From the NCBI RefSeq assembly GCF_963675165.1, contig NC_087383.1:4804979-4868978 (forward strand): a stretch of DNA of 64,000 nt, in the 5' to 3' direction. Position 1 is the stretch's first letter. Each line of letters starts with the position of its first letter. Of this stretch, positions 40,101 through 52,458 are shown piece after piece. The notes beneath the pieces were generated by a model. The model did no database searches, was not told where the DNA came from, and saw only the letters and a list, made by a program, of their open reading frames with translations. This DNA comes from Halichondria panicea. Taxonomy: Eukaryota; Porifera; Demospongiae; Suberitida; Halichondriidae. Made by a program: the position numbers and the translations under genes.

Positions 40101-43100
40101 GAGAATCTGGTTACTCGGATCATTGTGAGCTGGAGATCGATGTGCATCCCCAAAAACCATGCTTTGTAATGTGATTGTAGAAGTTTATAATCAAAATTGA
40201 TTGTGAACTTTGTTCATATGCAGCATACGTAGCTCAAGTTTTGTGAAAAAACAATTAGATCAATATTGTTACAGTACATGTTCTGAGTAACCAGTTTTTG
40301 TTTTAGGTGCTGCTGTCTGAAGTAGAAGAGCTGAATTCCACCATTGACCTTTCGTTGGCTGACATTGTGAACATCCTCACACAAGGAAGAGCTCTGGTGA
40401 TTGAGGCCACTAATTTCTCTGAGGTAGGTCAGTAGCCAAAATAGCGCCCCAGTGGAAAACTGGACTGTTTGTACCAGTGGATATTATTCTCTAACCTATC
40501 ATTAGTGTATGTACGTACACACAATTTACCGTTTCCAAATGTGTATATAAGACTAAAAAACCAAGCCGTTATCAAATTGTACAAGTACGTATCCTTCCCT
40601 CTGATTCATATGCCTGTAAAGATTGAGGCCATCAATTTGAAAAAGTGTCCCTTTTACATTCACCAACAATATGCACACACCTTGTACATGTATATGCGCA
40701 GTCATCGGAAGCTCTATTTCCTCCGCTTTTATCCATCCTCTCTACTCTCCAACGGTTGTTGGACGAGTACAACACCTCCCTGTCTGCTTTTCGCCCTCAA
40801 GAATCATGTGATCCAAGCTCCACCCCCTGCACGAGTGGACAGTTGCACTCCATTAACCTGGCAACAAATGCTTCATTTATTGTCAAGTAAGTACCACTTA
40901 ATTATTACTATACATGTACGTACCGTACCGTGCAGACCTCGAATAGCTAAAAGCCTAAAAATAGCCTAATAATGTGCGCTACAAATGTATCCAACATGAT
41001 AGCCCTCGTATATAGCATTAGTTTATGTCATATCCAGCACTATGTACGGCAATAAACACTGTAGGTATTCAGCCCAAACAACAGGATAATAATAACTCCC
41101 AACTTTGCAAGTATACACATGCAGACATGGTTGTACACGGTGCCAGGAGTGCACTCCTGACTGTGCTTGTAGATCTAGTACATGTCCCATGACTGTGATC
41201 ATGCTCTGATCCCTTATGCAGCTCAACTGAGAGTGTTTCCACACTGATGTATGCTCGAGAGTTTTTGGAGAACATTGACTCTAGTGGGCAGCTGTTCAAC
41301 TATACTGCCATCAACCAGACTGCTCTGAGAGCTCAGGACCTTTCTCAAGCTGCAATTAGCCAGGTACATATAAACAATTAGGATTACAGTTTTTCTTTCC
41401 TCGAGGTTTTGGTGTGATGCACACAGCACTCATTTTGTATATATTTATGATTGCAGGTAGCTATAGTAGACACCTCTTCTCTTCTCTCTCGGTCGACAGT
41501 GGCTCTATCAGCAGCTCAGAATCTCTCTATTCAATCACTCTCACTATTGCAACGAGCTCAAGGTACGCACATGTACATGTACATGTAGTTTAACATAGTC
41601 ATTATGTGTACCTAACTATGCATGCACATGGCAAGCATCGTGATTTACTTTTTTGCTGGATCATAATGTTGTCCATTGTACGGTGTATAATTATCGTATA
41701 TCTACCATGTACATCGTCACTGTATACCCTTCCCAAAATCATGGCTACGCCACTGACACTTTAATAGCAGTGAGTAGCTTTCAAACACAAAACTGACTGT
41801 CTTCCCCCGTCTACAGATGTCGATTCAACAGTGGTGATCAACTCGAATCGTGTGCCAATCATACAAGAGCAACTGGATAGCCTGCAGCTTCAGCTCCCCC
41901 CTATAGTCAATAGAACATCACTCCTCCTCTCTCAAACAGGCCTACGAGATGAAGCTCTGAGAATTCTCCACACAGCACAAGAGGCTCGCAATCGAACCAT
42001 AGAGACAGAGCAGAGGGTGTTTAGGATAGAGGAGGGGCTTGTGGGTGTGGCATCCAATCTAGCAGGGACAGCTGAAAATGTCTTGATGGGAGAAGAGGCT
42101 CTGAGCAATGCAGAGAACGATTGTGAGTACACTGCATGTGTTCAAAAAGAACCTCATGGCCATGTAATGGTTTTGTAGGATGTATAGTGATATCAAGCAC
42201 TTAGCGCCACCATCTATCAATTTCAGTTTATAGCATCTCGACGTTCCTGAATGCAACGAGAGTGGCTAGTGAAGCCTTTGTGGTGAACGTGACTCAGTTT
42301 ATCTCTGATAACGATCGGATTATCGCTGACATCGACACCCTCATTGCTGGATTGGCAGACATCCACAGTAGGATTAACAGGGTATGGAAAAATGGACATA
42401 TCATTATAATAGATAAAGGAGTGGTGCATGTACGTATACAGGTGTTGTACTAAAAGAGTATACCTTTGCCATAGTAGTGCTGCACAAATATTGTACTATG
42501 GGCGGTAAGAAAGTAAATTTTGTTCTGTTCCCCCCCCCCCCTCTCCCCGAGCAGATCAACTCCCCCATCCAACTGGAGAGTGATGATGAAGAAGAATCAT
42601 ACCTCTCCCTGCAAGTTCCCCCGGGTCGCGCTATCGATGACACCATCCAGTTTGAGACGCTGGACATGTACATCTGGACTGGACCAGGCTTCAGGTCTCC
42701 TGCTCTGCTCTTCTATGCTGGTCCCACTTACTTTGAGGGGGAGGATGACATCAGCAGCGCAGAAACAGGCACTGAGGTGAGTATTGCCCAATTAAAAGTA
42801 ACACTGTACCAAACATACTTAGTGTGCTTAGTTGTAGCTACTAATGTGCACTTGAATGGGGCAGGTGCACAGTTATGTAACACAACTTTTGAAGGAGGGT
42901 TGTCCAATAATGTTACTACTACATGTATAACGATAGATATGTGCATGATGCGATCAGTAGAAACAAGCTTAACATGTACAGGACTACTTTGTGGTGACTC
43001 TGGAGGACAGTGACGTGGTATTGCGCTGGCAGATGGGAGGGAGTGGGGGCGTGGCCTCTGCTCCTGCCTTCAGACAGGGACACAGTCAGATATTCATTTC

Positions 43101-46100
43101 CAGGTACCTAATTTGACTTGTGTTCATAATTATAATCAATATGCTCTGAGTCTCTAAGTCCACATAACTGTTGCATGTTGTGTGTTGCAGAGTTGGCTCC
43201 CAGTTTCAGCTGAGGGTTGGAGTCAGTCTCAATGGACTCAATGATGTCACTACCATGGGGAATATTGCCAACAATTCTGCCCTATTTAGGACATCCAATC
43301 GAACGTCTTTCTTCCTAGGAGGCTGGCCAGAGGGAGCACAGGTACTATACGGTCACGGTATGGTCTCAACATCACTCAGTACTATGATCGGATCTGTTTA
43401 TACAGATATTGGATAGATAGTTGGTATTCGTTTTACTAGTCTCGTTGGCGTACATAATTATACATGACTGCATGTATTTAAATAGAGAAAATCATTGTGA
43501 GTAAATCGTATTCTTAAATCATAGTACATGTATGTACTGACTGACATTTTTGTTCAGCTGGGTGTGTCTGGCTCGGTGGTCTCCCTCTCTTCTTTGAACC
43601 CCTTCCAAGGTCAGGTGCAGCTGCTGCTGTTCAATGGGGAGCAGTGGGGACTGTGGAATGTGAGGGGATCCTCAGACACTATGTTCATTGGAAGCTTCTT
43701 AAGGTTAGCGGTAGCTGCGAAGATAGCTAGATCTGTCCAATTTCTAGTCAAGCTTGAAGTCAATGTTGTTAATGCTCACTTTCTTGATTGTACAGTACAT
43801 GTATGTGTGTACATGTATTACATGTAAGAGACCGCATGACAGTCACAATTCCTCCTATATATACAATGTTAATCCCTGCATGACTGTGTGCCTCACTCCT
43901 CACATACAGAAATGAGTTGGCCATCCAGAATACATGGCAAGGTCCACGCGACACCCTGAGCTCAGCAGCCGCCATATCATTTGATGGGAGTGGCTTTCTG
44001 TGGGTGGAACAGCTGGGAAATGTGGTCAACTTTAACACTGGCAGACGTACCTTCAACATCATCTCCCGTCCCAACAGTGAGGAGGATGGGCTTGTGCTGT
44101 ACGCCTACGACCCAGAGGTTGGTACTACTACACTGTACATGTAGCATGATTATAAAACTGCATAATTATAATTTATGTATACCTGCTTTCTATGATCGTA
44201 ATGAATGTTTCAGATTCCAGTGGACATAATAAGTATACGTACAGTCATATATGTATGTTTTCCCTGACTTACGTACATGTAGTTTCTAGCATCCAAATTT
44301 GTTTTTATGTCAAACCAGCTATACGGTGGCCTATTAACATAATAAATTGTTTGCCATCCATGCATATCTTTTATTTTAAAGATCTCCCTGAGTATGGAAG
44401 TGGCCTACCAGAGAGGAACTCTGAGACTTATCTTGAGGGACCCTAATAATTTAGACTCTGAACCTCTCGTAGACTACCAGCAACCCTCCACTCCAAGCAT
44501 TGTGTAAGCACTCACGTACCATACTCTAACACTCAGTTACTGGTACCTACATGTACATTGTAACCATGCAGTGCTTGATTAAAAGCACTAGAATTTCCTG
44601 TGATGTGACTTGTAGACTGACTAAAAGTAAGTGTGATTATCTCCGTGTAGGGCCACTTCTGGACGTGATGGCCGTCTGTTGGAGATCCTCTTCGTGGAGA
44701 ACGTTGGGTTCAGAATCAACAATGCTGTGAATTTCCTCTCTGGCTCAGCGAGCAGGTTCTTTACTGACCTAACCAGAGTGAAGGTGTGGTACGGGGGAGT
44801 CAGGCAGGATAGGATCGAGAGGTACGTCTAATTATGTGCTGTTAATAAGCAAGATGATGTGTGGACCAATAAAAAGGAATTGTTTCTATTTGACTGTGGA
44901 ACTGTACTGAACCACAATCCCCAAGGTTGTAAATGTAAATGTTTCAGTTGAGCCCTCTTGGTTGTGGAATACAGTGTTTGTCATTAGATCTTTCTTGAGT
45001 TCAACTGAATACGAATAATTATTAAGCTTTTGATCATTTTTCTGCCCCTTCCTTCGATCCAGGCCGTTTGCCCCCGAGATTACCAACAGCAGTTACTATG
45101 GCTGCATTGACTTGTTTGTACAAGACAACTTTGACCGCAATATTCTGAGAGGTAGTCATTACACGCAGTACTATCTCAACAGCCCTCTGCAACGGGGCTT
45201 CTCTGGCACATGCCTGCAATCAGTGAGGAGATTTACCATTATTAAGTTTCTTTACTCAATTAATAATAATAATTGTCTCAATTTGAGTCATTGTAAAAGT
45301 ATCCTCAACCACCACCAACTAGCTAGACACTCTAATTCTTGGTGTATATTGTTAGTTGTGTACATCTACCTGAAAGGAATGAGGCTCATAATCCATTATA
45401 ACCTCTTATAGGTGTACACACAAGACGTTGGACTGTCTGGTGCAGAAGGGGGCTACCTCTCGTACCCATACCTAGAGCTGGTGGCAGTCACAAACAGCCC
45501 TGCCTCCCTCTCTGAGGGGATATCCCCTGGTGTAGTCACCATCTCTCTCGCATTCTTCCCTGAAGAGCCCAATGGAATCGTGCTGGCTGCTCGCAGTGGG
45601 GTGAGTTGGAGAATTTGATCTATGAAGTCCCTAAAATAATATGGGAAGCAGGTACCACTAATAATATTGCTAATAGTTGATGTGGTAAACTGATGTGTTC
45701 TGTCACCCTCTGTGTCAGTTCTAGTGGTTATTTTAATTGCATGTCCTTATTTAGTAGTGTTCCAGAAATTTCTCCTGTGGTTTCGTTTTTTGTATAATAA
45801 GCCTGTGTGTATTTTGTGCATCAAAGTTCTTAAGAATATTTCCACGACATCACACTTAAGTACTGATTTAACTTGTAAAGTTGACCTGCTTATACATGTA
45901 CATGCACATGTACATGTACCATAATTATAGTGAATTCGAATTCGGGAAACTGTATATCTACGACATACCAACTACATGTACGCTTATTCTTCACTTCATT
46001 CATGTACTTCTACTATATTGAATCATGCATGTACGCGTACGTTGTACTTCATACAGGACCACCGGGTGTATGCAGTATTACGTGATGGTGTGATAGTGGT

Positions 46101-49100
46101 CGGTGTGATTGGTGGTGGTGGTAGTCATGTGATGCAGGCTGGACTAGAGTTGGTAGCCCTCACACAATGGAACTACATCATCATTCAACTAGAGTGAGAT
46201 ACATGAGCCAGTTGCATGGTACCATTACCATTATCGTGTTCCTTATTATTAAACCCTGTAGTACTTTATTTAAGTACCTGTCACAGTGCTTCTGGTTAGC
46301 CACAGACTAGTAATACGTGTGAGGCTCTCTAACATACATGGCCGTCACGACTTTTGTGCTACCCATGGTTACTACTCATTACCTTTATTCAACAATTACT
46401 GCATGAGTCCCACTAAATCCTCTTTCGTACTTTCTTGCAGACCTGGTCAATTCTCTCTGTACATTGATGGTATATCGCAAGGTCCTAGTATGTCAGTTCC
46501 TGGGTTGAACTTTGAACTAAGCACCAGTCCCACAGCTGGCCCAGGGGTTTTGTATTTGGGCGGTGTTGACCAGGGATTTGTGGCTGAGATTGATGACTTA
46601 CCACCATTCACTGGTTGTATGAGTGACTTTGCATACAATTTTGGGTGAGTGTATCTCCTTGTACGTGTACATGTACATGGGCATATTCTAGTCTTTTTAG
46701 TACGTATATATACTGAGTGTAATACTGAGTAGCTTTAAATTTAGTAACACAGGCAGAACCACCCGGATTCAAACATACTTTGATTTGTTCTTGTTGTAGC
46801 ATACGGAACATGTACAATGGTCATGTAGTTATTTACTGTGATTCATCTGACCAATTGTATACTTCCTCTTTCACACACAGTGCAATTAGTTTCCTGAACC
46901 CATCCATGACCTCATCTCAAGCCCGCTACCCCCCAGGGGTCACATATAATGTCTGTCCCTTCCTCAATGTAACCACTGATCCCTTATTGGCCGTCAGACC
47001 AGACCCCACCCAGCCCGTGTTCTGTTTGTCATCTCCCCCCACAGAATTGGTGGATACTCACGGAGGCTTCCACACTCAGACTACTCTGACAACCAGCAAT
47101 GTGATTGGTCTATTCCAAAAGTAAGGTCTCTTTTTCTAAGGTTGATTGGCAGCCTCAAAATTATGGTTTACTTCCGGTTAAAAGATCTCTCTACTGTAGG
47201 GGTCTACTGTAGGGGTGTGGTCATTTGATCAAAATAAAATCCGCAAAATGTTTAGTTTGAGCAATCCGCGAACATTTAGTGCCTCGAAAATAACCTGCTA
47301 CCGTATTACTAGAATGTTTTGCGAGCATCAAACATTTGCGAACTTTGCGATGGTTGATCAATTGCAATATTACTAGTAAATACACACGATCCTTGCCAGA
47401 ACGCAATAGTTAGATCGCAAAGGATCAAATTTTCTGCTGATTTGGCTCATTCGCAAAGGTTTTTCACCTACAAAATATTCTAGTAATACGTACGGTATAC
47501 TGTACTACGTACGTACTTCTTTTACCATTTCAATCCCCCTCTCTCACCACATTAGTTCATGGGAATTATCATTGGTTCTGAAGCAGACATTGGATGGTCA
47601 TGTGCTGACCATACTAACGACACAAGATCATGTTATTTCACTGATCATCAAGAATTCCACACCCACTCTCTCCCTATCTGGCGGCAGCAGTGATGTAGGA
47701 TCGGGAGGATCAGGAGGATCAGGGGGCGGGCCGATAGAGACAAATGGATTCTTTACCATGATGGAGGAAAATGTGTTCATACCAATTGTGAGTTAGGCCT
47801 ATCAATGATGATAATTATGATTCATGAGTTTCACAGTATAATTTTTATGTGCTTCATAATTTGCAGGAAATATTTTTATTCTTTGTCTCTGTTCCCTTAC
47901 AGTCCATTCAGTGTTCAGTGATGTCGAACACGCTGACATGCTCACTGCTGGTGGACACAGTTGTTGTTGATGAACCTCTACAGGCCTTCTACAATGGAAC
48001 CATCTTTTTCCCTGAGCTGCCAATCACACTCGGAAAAACTGAAGACGCACAAGGAAATATGGTATGAAACTGAAGGAGTACATGTTCCCTTTGTACGTGT
48101 GTGTGTATTGTGCACAGTACGTAGAGTTATTATAATTATTTTTGCAGGTTGACAGTTTTGTTGGTTGCATCAGATCTTTGAGGATAAACAATGATCCTTC
48201 TGGTTTTGTGTAAGTGCTCAGCTACTTATAATAATTATGTATTACATACCTATTCTCTATGCATTCCTCTTGCAGTAATGTTCGAACTGATGTTCCTTGC
48301 TTTAACAACACTGAGTCTGGCCTTGGGTTCACTGGAATAAGTCGTTTAGGTGAAGTCCCTGCTCATCATTGTAACACATACTATAGTGAAAATTATAATC
48401 AGAAGTTCATGAGTTTCTATTTATATCCCATTAGGAACGTCCTTGCCTGTATTTACTGAGGATAAGACATCCCTAGAGATTACAGTGACTTTCAAGCCAT
48501 TACTACAGAACGGCTTGTTGCTATTGGTAACTACAGCCGACCTGTCAGCTTCCCTGTTTACTGCAGGCATGTTCAATGGCCAGGTAAGCTTGCATGCATG
48601 TTTGTACATGTATCTGATCATAGAAACTGGGTACTTATTTTAAGCAGATATTTACTTAACTGCGGCTATTTTTTAGCACTTTTCTGAGTGACCAATTATG
48701 CAACGGATGTGTTAGAGTTGATCGAGCTAGCTAGCTTGTGCCGTGCATGGTATAGCTATATAACTAGCTGGTGTATCTGTCTCCTTGGGTATTCTGTGAT
48801 CATGCTGAAGAGAATGTGATGAGGTGCTTTTTTATGCCTCGGTGCGCATGCGCAAGCAGGGTATACGGTAGTGTGTTTGTGTGTCTGTGTGTGTGTGTGT
48901 AGACTGCTACAGCTGCTCAAGGATGAATCAAGTGCAAGTAAGAGTTTCTATAGGCTTCTAGTCATGTTTACTTGGATTTTAATTCGTGGATTTGCAAAAT
49001 AATGCTTCGTTCTCGAGTTATGCTTAGTTTTGCTTACTTGGAATACCATTGCAGCCTTCTCAGAAGAGCACGTAGCCAAACTTGTTTACCGAATGTTGCT

Positions 49101-50220
49101 ACTCTACTTAGTAGTTAGCTCTGCACTAGAACACTAGCTATTGGTAGCTGCAAGAGTGAGAAGAGAGCTGCAAGGCTCTGCAGACGGCAGCCATTAATTT
49201 TAGACTTGAACTTTTGGCATCGATCGTTTTTAACAACAATCATGGTCGATCATTACCAACTCCTTGAGTTTGCATGCATGATTGATTTATGTTATGTAGC
49301 TCTCCATGGCCACCGAGGCATCAGCACCTGCGGTGCTTTTATTTGTTCCAGTTTCCTGAATTTTCATATTCATCACATTAATTTGATACTCGATCTATAA
49401 ACTGTACCTTAATTCTCTCAGAGTACGGAACTATGACCTGTGAATAGCTTGTCTGACTGTCTATATGCATGCGTGCACACACCTATACAGCTACGAGTGT
49501 CCAACTTTAACCTCTCCTCCCCGGAAGACTTCCTCACATTTGCCTCTCCTTCTACCGTCTGCAACGTCACCTCATCCAGCTTCTACACCCTCTCTCTTGT
49601 TTTCACCGAGTCCTCCATTACTGTGACAACTGTAGAGCTAGGGTCAGCGGGCAGGTCTGAAGTGGTGTTGGACACTCCTGCCACTGTCTTGCCGGGCACA
49701 CGGTTGAGCCTCACTGTTGGAAACACTCCATGTAAGTCGTATAATATGGTTGTGCTTCCTGAGTCAATCAACAGGTTAAATATTATATATCGGTTTTCTT
49801 TTCTTTGAAGGTTAGCTATGGCCTAGTTAAGACATGTTGTGATGCTAGCATTGCAGTCTACTGTAGTGCGTACGTGTGATGTTTTTGTTATGGACACATA
49901 CATGTACATGTACAGAGAAAAATGCAATAATTACTCTAACAGTGTTAGTTAATAATTATAGTAGACCGTTTTTTAAGAAGTAGTACACTGTTCAGTAACC
50001 CAGCACGTACCTCCATATAATTATAGCTGGCTACTCAGTACCGGAAGGCACTGGTCAGTTCCTGTTCCTACTCAGTGAGGACGTGTCAGCTGACAGTGTA
50101 CCCCCAGGACTAGTGGGATGTGTGAGGAATGTTGAAGTTGATGGCGTGCGTGTAGGGGTGGATAATGCTGATTCAGCAGAGCTGATCCTAGTTGACTTGT
50201 GTGCAGCCGAGGATGAGTGA
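37133..50220 (+). CDS. Laminin alpha-related chain without EGF repeats, 34 exons, 1855 aa
   Basis: Exons: 37133-37471, 37660-37791, 37976-38005, 38221-38277, 38488-38661, 38799-38885, 39259-39351, 39509-39611, 39766-40124, 40307-40423, 40702-40886, 41222-41363, 41457-41562, 41817-42122, 42227-42381, 42555-42776, 42982-43103, 43191-43341, 43558-43703, 43910-44117, 44382-44503, 44651-44821, 45063-45222, 45412-45600, 46057-46193, 46441-46644, 46881-47120, 47556-47787, 47903-48061, 48148-48209, 48276-48349, 48435-48583, 49491-49731, 50027-50220. Total 5568 nt, in phase throughout. Signal peptide (about 1-26); a Cys-rich beta-sandwich (27-200) recalling F5/8C or laminin N-terminal domains (LQVSQDGLTFTQVA, ITVFGVEVGC); a long heptad-rich helical region (about 200-795) with many N-glycosylation sites; five laminin G domains (about 800-1855) with closing cysteines (YYGCIDLF, FTGCMSDF, FVGCIRSL, LVGCVRNV). 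Helix plus five LG domains is the C-terminal half of laminin alpha. No LE repeats. Likely secreted basement-membrane-like matrix component. Confidence 0.88.
39165..39230 (+). pseudogene. Initiator tRNA-Met pseudogene lacking the anticodon arm
   Basis: Starts AGCAGAGTGGTGTAGTGGAA, then GTGTGTTGGGCC, then AGGTTGATGGATCAAAACC and ends CCTCTGCT. The acceptor-stem halves, an A-box-like part (TGGTGTAGTGG) and the T-arm match metazoan initiator tRNA-Met. About 10 bases that would include the CAT anticodon are missing and five bases are added before the 3' stem. Compared with the usual gene, most substitutions are C to T or G to A, several at CpG sites. It lies in intron 6 of the laminin-like gene, about 28 bp before the acceptor. 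Confidence 0.75.
41144..41159. mobile_element. 16-bp version of the end-to-end palindrome
   Basis: CAGGAGTG followed by its reverse complement, flanked by ACGGTGC (41137-41143) and ACTGTGC (41160-41166), a 7-bp repeat with one mismatch. It lies in intron 11 of the laminin-like gene. Confidence 0.45.
47121..47300. repeat. Dispersed repeat in laminin-like gene intron 27
   Basis: Blocks GTTTACTTCCGGTTAAAAGA, CTCTCTACTGTAG and AACATTTAGTGCCTCGAAAA match 30400-30600. It directly abuts the MITE at 47301-47496. Confidence 0.6.
47301..47496. mobile_element. TA-flanked MITE, second copy of the 28935-29142 family
   Basis: Starts CCGTATTACTAGAATGTTTT after TA and ends at TAGTAATACGTACGG with a small insertion in the terminus. 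The interior is nearly identical to 28935-29142. Confidence 0.7.
48836..49341. mobile_element. Copy of the GT-array element (DINE/HINE-like) in intron 32
   Basis: Same order as 22092-23173: GCCTCGGTGCGCATGCGCAA, a short TG array (about 35 bp with interruptions), AGACTGCTACAGCTGCTCAA, a core about 90% alike by eye, CACCGAGGC, and the hairpin AGCACC-TGC-GGTGCT. The hairpin loop differs but both stems are kept. Confidence 0.75.
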
Positions 50221-51021
50221 AGTTATAATGTACGATCGAACAACTATGAATATTAGAGTAAAAACTATAAACCGTAACCCTGGTGATAATGTCACATATG
50301 CATAAATTAAACTGTACAATTATTCAAGAATTATTGTTGGCTTGGCACCACCATTCGCTGCATGCATGGATATTGAATCAATTTTGTAATTTGAGACTCT
50401 TCAAACTACATGTACATGTATGCCAATGTACTGTGACGAGTGTCTGGGAACGTGAGGTAATTAGCACTGATAACATTTCTGCATTGATAATTTCTTTCTA
50501 GTCCATGTTCAGTGCAGGTACTAGTATACATATAGTCAAGACTAGTGTCAGTGTACTCGTATAGACTCGATATACACTAAGGAGATTAATTATACAGGAC
50601 TGGTTCTATAATTAACACAGAGCTTGGATGCCTTGACTATTATTGTGCGACATGCGTAGTGTTAGGCACTAAAATTATATATTATATATAATTATAGTTA
50701 GGACTAGTGTCAGTGTACTCAGTATAGACTCAATATACACTAAGGACAGGACTGGTTCTAAAATTAACACTGACAGAAATTACTATATAGAGCTTGGATG
50801 CCATGGCTATTATTGTGCGACATGCGTAGTGTAAGACCCAGGGCCATTACTTGTCTATAGTAGATCTATATAATAATAGAGTTTAGCTTGTTAATAATTG
50901 CAAAATAGGTCTAGTTTGGAAATGTTAATGTAATTACATCATGTAACAGTAACAATAATCCGTTTAGATTATGTAATTTTCATTTAATAACTATAATTTT
51001 ATACTGATGACCATGATTAAC
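50221..51021. other. Intergenic region between convergent genes, with a tandem duplication
   Basis: The laminin-like gene and the DEG/ENaC gene both end towards this 801-bp stretch. A roughly 165-bp tandem duplication (about 50536-50670 and 50699-50835) carries GACTAGTGTCAGTGTACTC and GTGCGACATGCGTAGTGT in each unit. ATTAAA on the minus strand near 50985 may be the channel gene's poly(A) signal. Confidence 0.6.
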
Positions 51022-52458
51022 CTATTTCCTGAATCGTTCTCGGTTGCAAGAGTAGCAACAACATTCATTGAGCAAGGCGAGCACCAACAGCACCACCTCC
51101 CCCACAGTCAGCAGAGTGAAGCCCAGGAACAGTCCTGTATTGCCTCCAATGTCAGAGATCAGGCTCCAAGGAGTGTACGAATCTGTTGTTTCAAGAACAT
51201 CTGTCACAAGTGTCCGATAGAAAACGTTGATTCCTACTCTGTCATTGTGGTCATTAGTTGCGCTACTTGCAGTAATGGTGCGATCAATACGTTCACATTT
51301 CAGTGGGCAGCTACAGTTCTCTTTAAAAGTCTCGAAACTGTTCACTTCACAGCATATGTCCGCCGCAACACAATTTCTCATATTGATGTAAGGGCTTCTA
51401 ACCGGTGTGTAAAATGTCCTCTCCACACATTGGCATTCACTCGCAATGTGTGTGTAAAAACAGTCATTCAAGCAAAGAGAATGTGAGAAAGATGAGTAGT
51501 TGGAGAATGCTAAATTCTGAGACGTGATGTCAGAATTTTTAACACAGTCTTGACCAGAATAAAATCGTGTTTTGTCGGTTGAAATGATTTGTTGCATTCC
51601 TACATACAGGCTGGACGACAAGCCAACTATAATCCCATCACTCTCGGGCCTTGGTGGTTCATCACGATTGTGCACGATGACGTTATAGCCATGGTTATTG
51701 TTCAAGCTAAATGACTGATCTCCGTTTAAGACTTGAATTCTCAGGCCCTGTCGCACACCGGTCCCTTGAACTGTTCGAGGTGTTTTCGTATTCGGCCCAT
51801 TAAATGTAAAGCAGACACCACTTATTGTATCAATTGTCTCCAAGTCATTGATGCAATTTTCACCTTGAAATGAACACGCAACGATTAACTTGCCAGGATC
51901 ATTTCTTGCAGTATCTGAAACGAGATTTCCAAAGCTGATGTTGCGACCAGTTCTATTAGCAATTTCGTTTGCAACAGACACACACTGCGCTAAAGGAGGC
52001 GTGTTGGGGAGTGATGCAGTTTCAAATAGAGTTGATAGTTGTTTTTGTAAATTGTATTGTGGTACTTGATTGTTATCAGTAAACTCTGTTAAAACAGTCG
52101 TGTTAATAAAACTTAAACTGCAGACAGTCACAGCAGGAAACTCCAACTTCGTCTGCCTCATTTCAGTAATAGAGGTCGAGATTGGTTCCTCAATCAACAA
52201 GATGATACTCTGCGCAGTGATGAAGAAAAATCCTGCAATTGCTAAAAGTATAATTGATCCCCAAAGAAGGCGCTTGCAAATCGACTTGCTCTTGAACTCG
52301 TACACTGCAGCACTGAAGGAAGAGTTGTCTCCGAATTTCTGAAGATGGTGAACCCACTTTCTCTTCTCACTTGGAGTGTCAGTGGCGTCACCATTCTCAT
52401 TATTCCTTTTTTCCATTTCAAACATTGGTCTTATAGGACCTGTTATTTCTACTTCCAT
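51022..52458 (-). CDS. DEG/ENaC-family (ASIC-like) cation channel, intronless, 478 aa
   Basis: One open frame from ATG 52456-52458 to TAG. These channels are trimeric sodium channels of the plasma membrane. A cytoplasmic N-terminus leads to TM1 (about 65-88, IILLAIAGFFFITAQSIILL). A large extracellular loop includes the family block LEFPAVTVCS, the post-TM1 block GLRIQVLNGDQ and a Cys-rich section (CLNDCFYTHIASECQCVE...CSCPLKC). TM2 begins at GGNTGLFLGFTLLTVGE (about 438-464), followed by a Cys-rich tail (NECCCYSC). Length is slightly short for the family. Two hallmark spots differ: the His-Gly gating motif before TM1 is not found (the spot reads SSFSAAVYEF), and the GxS selectivity motif reads GFT. 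A single coding exon is unusual here and may indicate retroposition. Ligand unknown. Confidence 0.93.
   Translation of the reverse strand: MEVEITGPIRPMFEMEKRNNENGDATDTPSEKRKWVHHLQKFGDNSSFSAAVYEFKSKSICKRLLWGSIILLAIAGFFFITAQSIILLIEEPISTSITEMRQTKLEFPAVTVCSLSFINTTVLTEFTDNNQVPQYNLQKQLSTLFETASLPNTPPLAQCVSVANEIANRTGRNISFGNLVSDTARNDPGKLIVACSFQGENCINDLETIDTISGVCFTFNGPNTKTPRTVQGTGVRQGLRIQVLNGDQSFSLNNNHGYNVIVHNRDEPPRPESDGIIVGLSSSLYVGMQQIISTDKTRFYSGQDCVKNSDITSQNLAFSNYSSFSHSLCLNDCFYTHIASECQCVERTFYTPVRSPYINMRNCVAADICCEVNSFETFKENCSCPLKCERIDRTITASSATNDHNDRVGINVFYRTLVTDVLETTDSYTPWSLISDIGGNTGLFLGFTLLTVGEVVLLVLALLNECCCYSCNRERFRK

Noticed and set aside
40469-40969. 166-aa plus-strand open frame
   Set aside because: It overlaps the laminin-like exon 40702-40886 in a different frame; the laminin frame has matching splice phases and continuous protein sense.
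51007-51486. 159-aa plus-strand open frame
   Set aside because: Antisense shadow of the DEG/ENaC coding exon.
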